DNA of 64,000 nt from 20CM-2-55-15 sp964633285 (GTDB lineage Bacteria; Acidobacteriota; Terriglobia; 20CM-2-55-15): the NCBI GenBank assembly GCA_964633285.1, contig CAZWGA010000013.1, positions 1 to 64,000 of the forward strand, in the 5' to 3' direction. The notes under the pieces are model-generated. The model saw only the letters and a program-made list of their open reading frames with translations, was not told where the DNA came from and searched no databases. This document shows, piece after piece, positions 18,041 through 27,385 of this stretch; the stretch's first letter is position 1; the number at the start of each line of letters is the position of its first letter. Position numbers and translations under genes: made by a program.

Positions 18041-20032
18041 ATGAGAACGGTTCTAGCCATAACGATCGCAATTCTGTTCTTCACCACATATTCCGGCATT
18101 CATTTGGGTGCGGATGCGATCGTGAATATTCCTATCAACATTTCGGGTGGCGCGTCGGCGAATGTAGGTTTGACTTTGGCGGGCTCGCAGAGCGCCTACC
18201 AGATCGAAATCGAGAAAACCGGAAACGGATTTCGCAACATCGTTCGTATTCACGTCGTACGATTCGACAAGCAACCGTTCAAATTAATCGAGTCTACGGT
18301 GACCGCGACGGTTCCGCGCAGCGCGATTCAAGGAATCTGGTATCCATCGGCGCCAGCAAGTTCCCACGAGATTATGGCCTCAGACTCGAGTCATGCCCTC
18401 GACGGCATAGCGGATGCCGACTACGGCATCCCTTACATCGCGTCTGCCTCGTCGAATCTCGCCAATGTCTTTGCAATGGGTTTGGGCCGGCAGGATCTGC
18501 CGGTTGCTATCACGGGGAGGCCGAATGGCGGCACTTATCAGTTTCAGTTGTCGGTGCTGGCGGAGCGCACCGCGGCGTCTTTCGACGAGAGCTTTTATAT
18601 TTCCACCGATCCTTCTCAGAATTGGTTCGATACGGCCGCCGACTATGCGAATTGGGTGGACGGCATCAATAATTACCAGCCACTGCCCATTAGCAACCGC
18701 GCGTACGAACCTTTGTACGATGCGTGGTATTGGGCGAAAGATCGCGTTGACGATCGTCTCTATTTGGAAACAGCGCAATTAGCAGCAGAGGCAGGTTTTG
18801 GTACGTATCTCGCCGACGCGGGATGGGATACGGCGGCCGGTGAATACGAAAAGTGGTTGAACGGCCGTACCGGCGATTACGATCCTCCTCCGGACAAGTT
18901 CAATGACCTGCCTGCGACGTTCGATACGATCCGGTCCGGCGATGGACTCGGCATCAGCTTGTGGTTGCAGCCATTCGCCATCGGCCGCGCTTCGGCGCGT
19001 TACTCTCAAACGCGGGACATGCATATCCATGTTCCTTCGGGAACGAAGTCGGGCCTCGGATGGTTAGGTCTGACGTATCCCCCGTTCGCGCTGCCTTCAG
19101 GGCGTGATCTCGAAACTGTCAATCTGTGTCCACGCCACGCGCCCACACAAGCGTACCTGAAGAATCTCTTCGGAGAAATGGCCGCGAAATACAGGCCCGA
19201 GGGCTACTGGATCGACTTCATCGACGGAGTCTCGACGTATTGTTCAGCCACACACTCGCATGACGATGCGCTCTTTGGCGATGGACTGAGAACAGCGCTG
19301 GACGGGATCAAGAATACGATTCTGGAAAACAATCCGGACGCCGTCATTCAATTCCGCGCGAAATACGCGAATCTGAATACAAAGCCGTTTGCCAACGTCT
19401 GGCAAACCGAGGACAGCCCCGGAGACTTCGAGGGCATGCGATTGAATTCGATTCGCCTGCGGCCGTTCAGCCGCGGCGTTGTTTTCGCGGCGGACCAAAT
19501 GTATTGGCCGAAGACAACCTCCGAGGAAACCGTGGCGAAATTCATTGCGACATCCGTCATGATCGGCACTCCGGCGTTCGGGCCTGATTTGCTTGCAGCT
19601 CCTCCCTCGACTCTCGATATGTTGAAATCATGGCTCGCCTTTTACCGCGCCCATCGGGACGAACTGGCCAACGGCCGGTTCTCGATTTTTGGTCAATTGA
19701 AAGTTCCCAATCAGATCGTGGAGGCTCCCGATGCTACGTTTGTTTACCTGCGCAACCTGGACTTTTCAGAGTTGCCTGTGGGCGGCAGAACGATCTACCT
19801 CATCAACGCAATGGATTCGGATGACGTCGCCGTGCGAGTCCGCGCCGGGACCGGTGTCTACGTGGTGAAGGTCCTCGACCGTTATCTGGCGGAAGGCTCG
19901 GATGAACTCAGGCTTGAGACATCGCCCGATGGTTTTATAGACATCGAACTTCCGGTGCAACAGGGAGGCATGATCGTGTTGAGCAAGACCGATGGGACCG
20001 AGGTTTCTTCACTTGCCTTTCTGACGCATTGA
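18041..20032 (+). CDS. Secreted glycoside hydrolase, clan-D (GH36/GH27-like) barrel
   Basis: 663 residues with signal peptide (LAITIAILFFTTYSG). An N-terminal beta-sandwich of ~200 residues is followed by a TIM-barrel-like region: YDAWYWAKDRVDD, then AAEAGFGTYLADAGWDT (compare the DDGW strand of alpha-galactosidases), GISLWLQPFAIGRAS, EGYWIDFIDG with a candidate Asp nucleophile, and a late WQTEDSPGDF region that may hold the acid/base. A C-terminal beta domain closes the protein (FSIFGQLKVPNQIVEAPDA). This is the clan-D alpha-galactosidase layout but sequence match to a named family is only partial, so specificity is not assigned. It is divergent from the GT-C gene. Confidence 0.62.
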   Translation: MRTVLAITIAILFFTTYSGIHLGADAIVNIPINISGGASANVGLTLAGSQSAYQIEIEKTGNGFRNIVRIHVVRFDKQPFKLIESTVTATVPRSAIQGIWYPSAPASSHEIMASDSSHALDGIADADYGIPYIASASSNLANVFAMGLGRQDLPVAITGRPNGGTYQFQLSVLAERTAASFDESFYISTDPSQNWFDTAADYANWVDGINNYQPLPISNRAYEPLYDAWYWAKDRVDDRLYLETAQLAAEAGFGTYLADAGWDTAAGEYEKWLNGRTGDYDPPPDKFNDLPATFDTIRSGDGLGISLWLQPFAIGRASARYSQTRDMHIHVPSGTKSGLGWLGLTYPPFALPSGRDLETVNLCPRHAPTQAYLKNLFGEMAAKYRPEGYWIDFIDGVSTYCSATHSHDDALFGDGLRTALDGIKNTILENNPDAVIQFRAKYANLNTKPFANVWQTEDSPGDFEGMRLNSIRLRPFSRGVVFAADQMYWPKTTSEETVAKFIATSVMIGTPAFGPDLLAAPPSTLDMLKSWLAFYRAHRDELANGRFSIFGQLKVPNQIVEAPDATFVYLRNLDFSELPVGGRTIYLINAMDSDDVAVRVRAGTGVYVVKVLDRYLAEGSDELRLETSPDGFIDIELPVQQGGMIVLSKTDGTEVSSLAFLTH

Positions 20033-20059
20033 CCCCATTCTGCTTATCCGTGAAAACCG

Positions 20060-20856
20060 ATGGACCGTGTTTTGACAAAGCAGAGACGGTGGGTTTTACC
20101 TTTATTGTTGCTGGTCGTGGCCGCGACCGCCTTGTCGAGGCCGGCCGCTATTCCAACAATCAATGATCTGATCAGCGATGTTCCCGGAATCGATCCCGCC
20201 ATGGCCCGTTTTATGCCGGAACGTCACGATTACCGTCAACGGCCGGTACTTCGATGCGACATCAGCTATACCGTTCAGGTTGCGGACAGTGCGTTGCCGC
20301 CGAAAACTCGCGCGCAGTCGTTTAGTGGAACGTTGCTCATCCCGCACACCATCGCCTTTGCTGCGGTCACCGATCGTGTTGCCGGAACATCCTTCGCTCT
20401 CGTGGCTGCAACGTCATCAAATCTGACAGTGAGTTTTGCATCCACCACGCCGTCGGTCTGTACGGTTTCGGGAACAATGGCGACGACCGTAGCGGTGGGC
20501 ACGTGTACGATCACGGCAAGTCAGGATGGCAATGCAACCTATGCTCCGGCTGATCCGGTTTCCCAAAGCTTCCAAGTGACGCGGGGGCTAACAACCATCA
20601 CGTTTGCCCTTGGAAACCAGGCGCTGGGCACAGCTCCTTCACATCGCGACGGGCAGCACCAGCGGCACGGGCAGTGCGATCGTGGCGTTCAACTACGTTG
20701 CCTTCACGGGCACGGGAACGCGCACCGGCACGCCGACCGTAGCCGGATTCACGATCACGGTAACGAAGGCAGGCACGAAGCACCGCTTCGCCGAGAGTTG
20801 CGCACATTACGGTCCTCGGACAGATGGTGACCGTCACGCAGGCAGGAAATCCGTAA
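20060..20856 (+). pseudogene. Frameshifted relic of an IPT/MBG/BACON-type surface protein
   Basis: Recognisable Ig-like pieces lie in different frames. From 20060 the frame encodes a signal-like N-terminus and PTINDLISDVPGIDPAMA. An IPT-like TITVNGRYFDATSAI is in another frame at about 20223-20267. The first frame returns with an MBG-type repeat (TIAFAAVTDR ... VCTVSGTMATTVAVGTCTIT ... SQSFQVT, then ITFALGNQALGTAP). At about 20643-20780 a BACON-like stretch (STSGTGSAIVAFNYVAFTGT, TVAGFTITVTKAGT) is in the frame of 20604. The last 18 codons, AHITVLGQMVTVTQAGNP, are in the third frame and stop at 20856. The 256-residue frame from 20060 to 20830 ends in His/Arg-rich nonsense. A decayed gene is the best reading; sequencing error could explain one shift but hardly all. 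Confidence 0.6.
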
Positions 20857-20888
20857 GAGCCTGCCGGTTCGTGTTTCATAATGTACTC

Positions 20889-21551
20889 ATGAAACGACAT
20901 CGAACCTCACCAATCGTGCTCGGAATCCTTCTGCTTCTCGCGGGCTGTGATGAGATTCTCAACTCCATCAAGGGTTCGGGAAAATCTGCCACTGAAAGCA
21001 GAAGCGTCAGCGGGTTTACCAGTGTTGAGCTGAGTGGCAGCGGCGAACTCCAGATCGAACAGACAGGAAAGGAATCGCTGACCATCACCGCGGACGACAA
21101 TCTATTGCAGTACCTCACATCCGACGTCAGCAACGGCCGTTTGAAACTCGGCACGAAGAACGGAACCAGCATCAGCAATACGGTTCCGGTGGTTTACAAG
21201 CTCACAGCGAAAAACCTCGACGCCATCGAGCTATCGGGAAGCGGCTCCGTAAATGCGCAGGCACTCGCTTCCGATTCCATGAAGATCGAGTTGAGCGGTT
21301 CAGGCGAAATCACAACCGCGGGCAGCGCCGATCGCATGGACTTGATCATTTCCGGTTCCGGAAGTGTTCATGGCGAAGGATTCAAGAACAAGGATGCCAG
21401 GATCGAGATCAACGGCAGCGGCAACGCAACCGTCTCCGCGAGCAGCAAGCTCGATGTCCACATCAACGGGTCAGGATCTGTCGAATACATCGGCGACCCG
21501 GCGGTTACCACGGCCAACAACGGATCCGGAACGGTCACAAAAAAGCGCTAA
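20889..21551 (+). CDS. DUF2807 lipoprotein (adhesin-head GIN domain)
   Basis: 220 residues from the ATG at 20889; the lipobox LLLLAGC (Cys near 19) makes it a lipoprotein. The mature part is a right-handed beta-helix of the DUF2807 type with a repeated SGSG turn: VELSGSGELQI, IELSGSGSVNAQ, IELSGSGEITTAG, LIISGSGSVHGEG, IEINGSGNATVSA, HINGSGSVEYIG. The family (putative auto-transporter adhesin head GIN domain) has no established activity. The frame extends upstream to 20604 but that part is the frame-shifted relic of the preceding gene and is not part of the protein. Confidence 0.85.
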   Translation: MKRHRTSPIVLGILLLLAGCDEILNSIKGSGKSATESRSVSGFTSVELSGSGELQIEQTGKESLTITADDNLLQYLTSDVSNGRLKLGTKNGTSISNTVPVVYKLTAKNLDAIELSGSGSVNAQALASDSMKIELSGSGEITTAGSADRMDLIISGSGSVHGEGFKNKDARIEINGSGNATVSASSKLDVHINGSGSVEYIGDPAVTTANNGSGTVTKKR

Positions 21552-21686
21552 CAAAACTCGACTGGAGAGACCGACCGAGAATTAGAAGCGTCCACGAATC
21601 GACTGCTTCATGCTTTGCATCGATCCTGATAAGATCACTCCGCCCTCAAAGCTCACAATGACGAATGTCTGGTGAAGGAGAAACGT

Positions 21687-23678
21687 ATGTCGGGAAAACT
21701 ATTCCGGTTGGGGCCGGCTTTGGTTCTCGCTGCCCTGCTGTTATCGGTTGGAGGCGCAGCGGGCCAACAAGGCGCGCCGGCGAATGGCGAATGGCGGCGG
21801 ATTGGCGGCGACGGCGGCAACACGAGGTATTCACCGCTCGATCAAATCAACGCACAAAACGTCAAGGACCTCAAGATTGCGTGGACCTGGAAGGGTGACA
21901 ATTTCGGAAGCGGGCTGGAAATCAAAAATGAAAACACGCCTTTGATGGTGGACGGTGTCCTGTACTTCACCGCAGGCGACCGGCGTGCCGTCATTGCTGC
22001 CGATCCCGGCAGCGGCGAGACGTTGTGGGTATACAGGTACGCAGAGGGAACGGACCGTACAACCGGCGTCCGCAAAAACAACCGTGGAGTGGCGTACTGG
22101 ACCGACGGCCGTCAATCGAAGATCCTGACGGTCACGCCAGGCTACGAACTCATCGCGCTCGATGCGAAGACCGGACACACCGATGCCGCGTTCGGAAACA
22201 AGGGAGTCGTCGATCTTACCGAGCAGGTTGAGAAAGACGCGAACTTCAATCCCTCGATCGGGCACTTGATGAATACCTCGCCGCCATTGGTGTTCGGCAA
22301 CGTCGCCATCATCCCGACTGCGCTGGAAAACGCGCGTAATCCGAAGTCGATGAAGTACCCGAAGGCGGATCTGATGGCCTTCGACGTCCGGACCGGCAAG
22401 AAGCTGTGGAGCTTCCATACCGTTCCACGCAAGGGCGAGTTCGGCGAAGACACCTGGCAGAATGGCTCGAACGTGTACACGGGACACACCGGCGCATGGG
22501 CGCCGTTTACCGTAGACGAACAGCTTGGGTATGCGTATATACCGGTCGAAAGCCCGACGGGCGATCAGTATGGCGGGCAGCGTCCGGGGAATAATCTGTT
22601 TTCGTCATCGATCGTTTGCCTCGACATCAAGACCGGCAAACGCGTCTGGCATTACCAACTCACGCATCACGACATCTGGGATTACGACATGCCGACGGCC
22701 CCGATCCTGGCCGACATCACGGTCAACGGAAAACCCATCAAGGCAGTCGTTCAGTTGACGAAGCAGGCGTTCGCTTTTGTCTTCGATCGCACCAACGGCA
22801 ATCCGGTATGGCCGATCCAGGAACGTCCGGTTCCGCAGAGCGACGCGCCCGGCGAGAAGACCTGGCCCACGCAGCCATTCCCAACCAAGCCACCGGCCGT
22901 GGACCGGCAGGGATTGACCGAGAACGACCTCATCGACTGGACGCCGCAGATCAAGCAAATGGCGCTCGATGCGATCAAGGGCTATCGAATCGGGCCGATG
23001 TACACACCTCCGTCTCTTGTTGATCCCGCGAAAGGCGCCAAGGGTACGTTTACATTCCCGGGTTCGGGCGGCGTGGACTGGGAAGGCGGCGCATTCGATC
23101 CCCAGACCGGATTCTTGTACGTGGGATCGGCCACGCGAACAGAAACCGCTGTTTACGGATTGCAATATCCCAAGCCGGGCGAGACGGACATCCAACTGGT
23201 CGGCACCGGCAGCGTTGGACCGACACTCCAGCGGTTGCCGGTCGTCAAACCGCCATGGACTCGCATTACTGCCATCAACCTCAATACGGGTGACATGGTC
23301 TGGCAAGTGCCCAATGGCGGCACTCCCGAGTGGGTGAAGAATCATCCCCTGCTCAAAGGCGTGACGCTTCCGCAAACCGGAAGTGTCGGACGCGCGCCGC
23401 TGCTGATGGTAACGAAAACGCTGTTGTTTGCAGGATCCGGTTACGAGACCGAGCCCGCGTTCCGCGCGTACGACAAAAAGACGGGAGCCCTCGTTTGGGA
23501 AACGGCGACTCAGCCCGGACCGCCGACTGGCGTGCCGATGACGTATTTGTACAAAGGCAAGCAATACGTTGTGGTCGCCGTCGAAGGCAATCTCCAGTCG
23601 AGGTCGGCAACCCAACTCGTGGCGTTCGCCATTCCGGATCCGCCGAAGCCCGGAGCAGCACCGCGCACGGTAGATTAA
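21687..23678 (+). CDS. PQQ-dependent dehydrogenase, glucose-dehydrogenase-like
   Basis: 663 residues. The ATG at 21687 follows AAGGAG by 6 nt (GTG at 21672 is upstream of that RBS). Signal peptide ends at VGGAAGQ. Propeller motifs: WRRIGGDGGNTRYSPLDQIN at the start of the mature protein, LIALDAKTG, LMAFDVRTGKKLWSFHTVP, THHDIWDYDMPTAPIL, AINLNTGDMVWQVPNGG, FRAYDKKTGALVWE. The HHDIWDYD motif and lack of the vicinal Cys pair place it nearer the membrane glucose dehydrogenase (Gcd) propeller than the methanol dehydrogenase type, but without Gcd's N-terminal membrane helices. Natural substrate unknown. Its end overlaps the convergent amidohydrolase gene by 4 bp. Confidence 0.88.
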   Translation: MSGKLFRLGPALVLAALLLSVGGAAGQQGAPANGEWRRIGGDGGNTRYSPLDQINAQNVKDLKIAWTWKGDNFGSGLEIKNENTPLMVDGVLYFTAGDRRAVIAADPGSGETLWVYRYAEGTDRTTGVRKNNRGVAYWTDGRQSKILTVTPGYELIALDAKTGHTDAAFGNKGVVDLTEQVEKDANFNPSIGHLMNTSPPLVFGNVAIIPTALENARNPKSMKYPKADLMAFDVRTGKKLWSFHTVPRKGEFGEDTWQNGSNVYTGHTGAWAPFTVDEQLGYAYIPVESPTGDQYGGQRPGNNLFSSSIVCLDIKTGKRVWHYQLTHHDIWDYDMPTAPILADITVNGKPIKAVVQLTKQAFAFVFDRTNGNPVWPIQERPVPQSDAPGEKTWPTQPFPTKPPAVDRQGLTENDLIDWTPQIKQMALDAIKGYRIGPMYTPPSLVDPAKGAKGTFTFPGSGGVDWEGGAFDPQTGFLYVGSATRTETAVYGLQYPKPGETDIQLVGTGSVGPTLQRLPVVKPPWTRITAINLNTGDMVWQVPNGGTPEWVKNHPLLKGVTLPQTGSVGRAPLLMVTKTLLFAGSGYETEPAFRAYDKKTGALVWETATQPGPPTGVPMTYLYKGKQYVVVAVEGNLQSRSATQLVAFAIPDPPKPGAAPRTVD

Positions 23679-25243
23679 CGATCGGATTGCAGCTTCGTGA
23701 ACGGTGCGCCGGCGTGTACGACTTTACCTCCGACGAGGGTCAATAGAGATTCGATCTTTCGGATTTTTTGATCGGAAACGGAGAGGTAATCGTCGCTGAG
23801 AACCGACAGGTCGGCGTACTTTCCTTCGGCAAACGAACCGATCTGGTGATCATCGAATGAAAACCAGGCAGCGCCATGGGTGTAAAGGCGCAATGCCTCG
23901 AGGCGCGTGATTTGCTGGCCGCCGTTGGTGAGCGCGCCTGCAAGATTTCTTCCCGTCGTCATGTAGAACAGCGAGAGCCACGGATCGAGGGCCGAAACAT
24001 TCGTCGAATCGGTGCCGGCTCCTGCAGGAATTCCTGAATCGACAATGCGCCGGAATGGCGGACCGCCTCCCACGGATAGATACGTCCACGTTTGAGCGCT
24101 TGCGCCGGCGCCGAGATCCTTAAGAGCTTTCAATCGGGGTGCGTCGATGCTTTGAAGATGAAGCAGCGACCAGCGCAGCCCATCGATGGGATAGTCGCGC
24201 GCGATCGCTCGGAACGCGGCGATGTGAAAATCATTTTCCGCCGGCGTGATGGAATGCTGCTGCAGAAGCCATCGCTGTTTGGCGATCATGCGCGCCGTCG
24301 GCTCGAACATCGCGGACATCGTGTCGTTGCCTCCGATGCGTTCGCCGAAGCCGCCGGCCCGGAACAGATCGTCGCCCACCGCGCGGCCTCCCTGGCTGAA
24401 ATTGTTTCGGGCGCGCGCTTCGACATCCTGCGGCGAGTCGGCGGGATACATCGGCCGCATGCGAACGGTCAACTTGTCTTTCCGCCACAGTTCGAGGGCG
24501 TACTCGTGATCGTCCAGGTTGCCCGCATTAATAACGGTGGTGAGCCCCAGACTGTTCGCATGCGCATTCATTTCCGCCATGCCGCGCCGCTTGTCTTCGG
24601 CTGTCTGCGCGGCTTGCAGCGCCTGCATTGCCGCGTTTGCTGCGGCGACAACACCCGTCGTTTCGTCAACGTTGACGCCCTTCGATGCGAAGAATGTTTT
24701 CCCCAGGTTGTTCGTTATCGCGCCGGTCCCTCCGCCGGTGCCGGAAATGTAGACAGGATGCCTTGGCGCAGCATCATCGAGCTCCGCTTTCGACGGCCGC
24801 CGCTGCTCGGCAAGTTGCGTGTGATTCCATCCGCCGATACACGTGATGAACTCGCCTGCGGGAACCGAGCGAGCGCGCTGCGCGATCTCATGCTGCAATT
24901 CCGCAATCGAGAATGCTCTTTCGATGCGCCGCGCTTCGTGTCCGGGATTCACCGCCGCACGCGCGTAGTGTACGTGCGCGTCGCAGAAGCCGGGAATGAC
25001 CGTGCGTCCTCCAAGATCGATCGTGCGAACGCGAAGATCGCGCGGGAGCGCCCGTCCGATGGTTTGAATTCGACCATTCCTGATCGTCAGAACAGAGCCC
25101 ATGACGCCCCGGCCGTCAACAAACTTCCCGTTGATGAGCGCGAGATCTTCAGTGATGAAGGATTGCGCGTTTTGGACGATCCTTCCGCCGGTGAGCATTG
25201 CCACTCCGCTCAATCCGGCCTTGATCCACTCGCGGCGTCTCAT
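23675..25243 (-). CDS. Amidohydrolase family protein (YtcJ-like, exported)
   Basis: 522 residues. The N-terminus RRREWIKAGLSGVAMLTGG is Tat-like. Then the composite amidohydrolase fold: beta-sandwich strand LALINGKFVDGRG, IPGFCDAHVHYA with the HxH metal pair, SAQTWTYLSVGGGPPFRR, PAGAGTDSTNVSALDPWLSL with the metal Asp, and the closing IGSFAEGKYADLSVLSDD. This is the Amidohydro_3 (YtcJ) layout. It is the third gene of a likely minus-strand set with cytochrome c and a PQQ dehydrogenase; the gap to the dehydrogenase gene is 38 bp. Substrate unknown. Confidence 0.87.
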   Translation of the reverse strand: MRRREWIKAGLSGVAMLTGGRIVQNAQSFITEDLALINGKFVDGRGVMGSVLTIRNGRIQTIGRALPRDLRVRTIDLGGRTVIPGFCDAHVHYARAAVNPGHEARRIERAFSIAELQHEIAQRARSVPAGEFITCIGGWNHTQLAEQRRPSKAELDDAAPRHPVYISGTGGGTGAITNNLGKTFFASKGVNVDETTGVVAAANAAMQALQAAQTAEDKRRGMAEMNAHANSLGLTTVINAGNLDDHEYALELWRKDKLTVRMRPMYPADSPQDVEARARNNFSQGGRAVGDDLFRAGGFGERIGGNDTMSAMFEPTARMIAKQRWLLQQHSITPAENDFHIAAFRAIARDYPIDGLRWSLLHLQSIDAPRLKALKDLGAGASAQTWTYLSVGGGPPFRRIVDSGIPAGAGTDSTNVSALDPWLSLFYMTTGRNLAGALTNGGQQITRLEALRLYTHGAAWFSFDDHQIGSFAEGKYADLSVLSDDYLSVSDQKIRKIESLLTLVGGKVVHAGAPFTKLQSDR

Positions 25244-25281
25244 GTGCGTTGCGTCACTGTAATTCTCCTGAATTCCCTCCG

Positions 25282-27207
25282 TCAGTTCGGAACTGCGTAA
25301 ACGAGGAGCTTCGGGTTGTTGGCCCCAGGCGCGGGAGTAGGAGCTGGCGCGGGCGGAACATTGTTTCCGCGTTGAGCCCCGGCGGCAGTTGCTTCCTGCT
25401 GAGGCGCGGCGCCACGGCCGCCACCACCGCCTCCGCCGAATCCACGTCCAGGAGCGCCGGTTCCTCCCATGACGGCGATGTATTGCTTGCCGTCCAGCAT
25501 GAACGTCATGGGCGGGCCGGTACCGCCATTCACAGGAAGCGCCATGTCGAGAAGTTGTTCACCCTTGTCTGCGGTAAACGCTTTCATCCGGCCGTTACTC
25601 AACGTTTGAATCACCACGTTCGATGCCAGCGACAGCGTGCCGCCTCCCGTTTGCCCGCCACCAGGCGAGAACCATCGTTCCTTTTGAGTGGCGGGATCCC
25701 ATGCGCTGAGAATGCCGCCACGCACGCCGCTGCCATCCGGATTCTTGCGATCCGGTCCGTGCGGAGGAGGCGATGCCATCGGTACACCGCCGCGTGCTCC
25801 GCCGAGGTTGAGTCCGAAGTTCTGGCTTCCGGGAGTCGGTGAGTAACTCTTCGCCGCTACAAAACTGAATGTGTTTTCGACCGCGATCGGAACATAGACC
25901 AGGCCCGTATTCGGATTGAACGACATCTGCGATGTGTTGTGCATCTGCACCGGGTAAACCGTTGTTCCCTTCTCGTCAGAGTAGAGCGCGTCGGGATGAA
26001 TATTCGGGCGGCCGGTTTTCGGATCGATTCCGGTAGCCCAGCTCACCTTGGACATCTCGGATGCCGAGATGAATTCGCCGTTGGTGCGATCAATCACGTA
26101 AAAGTAACCGTTCTTGTTCGCCTGCATGACGACTTTGCGATTGCGATTATTGATTCGAATATCCGCAAGCAGGAGATGCTGAATCGCGTCATAGTCCCAT
26201 TCGTCGCCGGGCGTGCACTGATAGTGCCATTTCAACTGGCCGGTATCTGCGTTGATGGCGAGTATCGACGCGATGTAGAGATTATCCAGATGCGCCTTTT
26301 CTCTCCCGCCGTTGCGAACGTCCGAGGACCACACGGTTCCATTGCCGGTTCCGACGTACAACAGATTCTCATCGGGATCATATGCCATGCCATCCCACAT
26401 GGATCCGCCGCCGCCCATCTTCCACCATTCACCGGCCCACGTTTTCGCCGCGGCTTCCATGGCTTTGTTCTCGAATCCCTTCGACGGATCGCCCGGCGTG
26501 GTATAGAACTTCCAGAGTTCCTTGCCGGTGTTGACATCGAATGCGGAAACATATCCCCGAAACGGAGGAAACTCTGCGCCCGCATTGCCGATGAATACTT
26601 TTCCTTTCGCAACGCGCGCCGCCATCGTGATGGAGTATGGCGAAACCTCGCCTTCTTTCGGTTGCGGGATGGCCCACGAAGTCCACAGAAGCTTTCCGGT
26701 CGCGGCATCCAGAGCCTGCATTCGCCCATCGACGACGGGCACAAGCACCTTGCCTTCATACAGCGCAATACCGCGGCTGTTCACTCCGCAACACAGCCTG
26801 GATTTTCCCGGCTGCGTCATCGTTCGATCCGCCTGCGGGTCATAGTGCCAGATTTCTTTTCCCGTTTTTGCGTCGACGGCCGCGACGATACTCCAGTTCG
26901 TCACGGTATACAGGGCGCCGTCCGAATAAAGAGGAGTCGCCTGCTGGCTGCCGCCACCCATGCCCAGTTCATACGACCAGGCGAGCGCAAGCTTACTGAC
27001 ATTCTCGGAAGTGATCTGCGTCATCGTGCTGTAGCGCTGCTCGCCCCAGCTCATCCCGTTACTCAGCCACTCGGTGCCTTTCGCGGTGTTCTTCAGCACC
27101 TTGTCGTCGACCTTTTTGACTTGTTGCTGAACCGCCAGCGCCGTACAGATAAAAAACGAGACCGCGGAAACTCCAAGGAGAAGCCGTTTCATTCTTTGTG
27201 CCGTCAC
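25282..27207 (-). CDS. PQQ-dependent alcohol dehydrogenase-like quinoprotein
   Basis: 641 residues from a GTG at 27207 with AAGGAG 4 nt upstream; an ATG at 27192 would lose the RBS spacing. Signal peptide ends near CTALAVQQ. Vicinal cysteines C139-C140 (RLCCGVNSRG) mark the PQQ site; propeller motifs include AVDAKTGKEIWHYDP, ALDAATGKLLW and CTPGDEWDYDAIQH. The architecture follows that of the protein at 2709-4547. A C-terminal Gly/Ala/Pro/Gln-rich tract (about 570-625) interrupts the last blade region. No heme domain is present. The cytochrome c gene immediately upstream on the same strand is the obvious electron acceptor candidate. Confidence 0.88.
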   Translation of the reverse strand: MTAQRMKRLLLGVSAVSFFICTALAVQQQVKKVDDKVLKNTAKGTEWLSNGMSWGEQRYSTMTQITSENVSKLALAWSYELGMGGGSQQATPLYSDGALYTVTNWSIVAAVDAKTGKEIWHYDPQADRTMTQPGKSRLCCGVNSRGIALYEGKVLVPVVDGRMQALDAATGKLLWTSWAIPQPKEGEVSPYSITMAARVAKGKVFIGNAGAEFPPFRGYVSAFDVNTGKELWKFYTTPGDPSKGFENKAMEAAAKTWAGEWWKMGGGGSMWDGMAYDPDENLLYVGTGNGTVWSSDVRNGGREKAHLDNLYIASILAINADTGQLKWHYQCTPGDEWDYDAIQHLLLADIRINNRNRKVVMQANKNGYFYVIDRTNGEFISASEMSKVSWATGIDPKTGRPNIHPDALYSDEKGTTVYPVQMHNTSQMSFNPNTGLVYVPIAVENTFSFVAAKSYSPTPGSQNFGLNLGGARGGVPMASPPPHGPDRKNPDGSGVRGGILSAWDPATQKERWFSPGGGQTGGGTLSLASNVVIQTLSNGRMKAFTADKGEQLLDMALPVNGGTGPPMTFMLDGKQYIAVMGGTGAPGRGFGGGGGGGRGAAPQQEATAAGAQRGNNVPPAPAPTPAPGANNPKLLVYAVPN

Positions 27208-27385
27208 AATGCTCCTTTTATTAGCGTCGGGCCCACCGTTTATTTGACGTTTCGCCCTATCGGGCTCACGCTTCGCGCCAGTTCAGTTCGGTACGCCGCT
27301 TCGCGGCCTCATACTGCTGGCCGGTCCCCCCACGCCAGGGGAGATGGATTTCATACCATACCGTTTAGCGTGAAAGAAAAATTTT
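27208..27385. other. Noncoding spacer with small hairpins
   Basis: 178 bp between the cytochrome c gene and the PQQ dehydrogenase gene, too short and stop-interrupted to code. It contains two clear mini-hairpins, GCCGC-TTC-GCGGC (about 27296-27308) and GCCC-TATC-GGGC (about 27253-27264), and a GC-rich run near 27328-27343. It may be a dispersed intergenic repeat or an internal attenuator. The function is not evident. Confidence 0.35.

Noticed and set aside
22605..23615. 336-codon minus-strand ORF
   Set aside because: Antisense of the PQQ dehydrogenase gene at 21687-23678.
24092..25300. 402-codon plus-strand ORF
   Set aside because: Antisense of the amidohydrolase gene.
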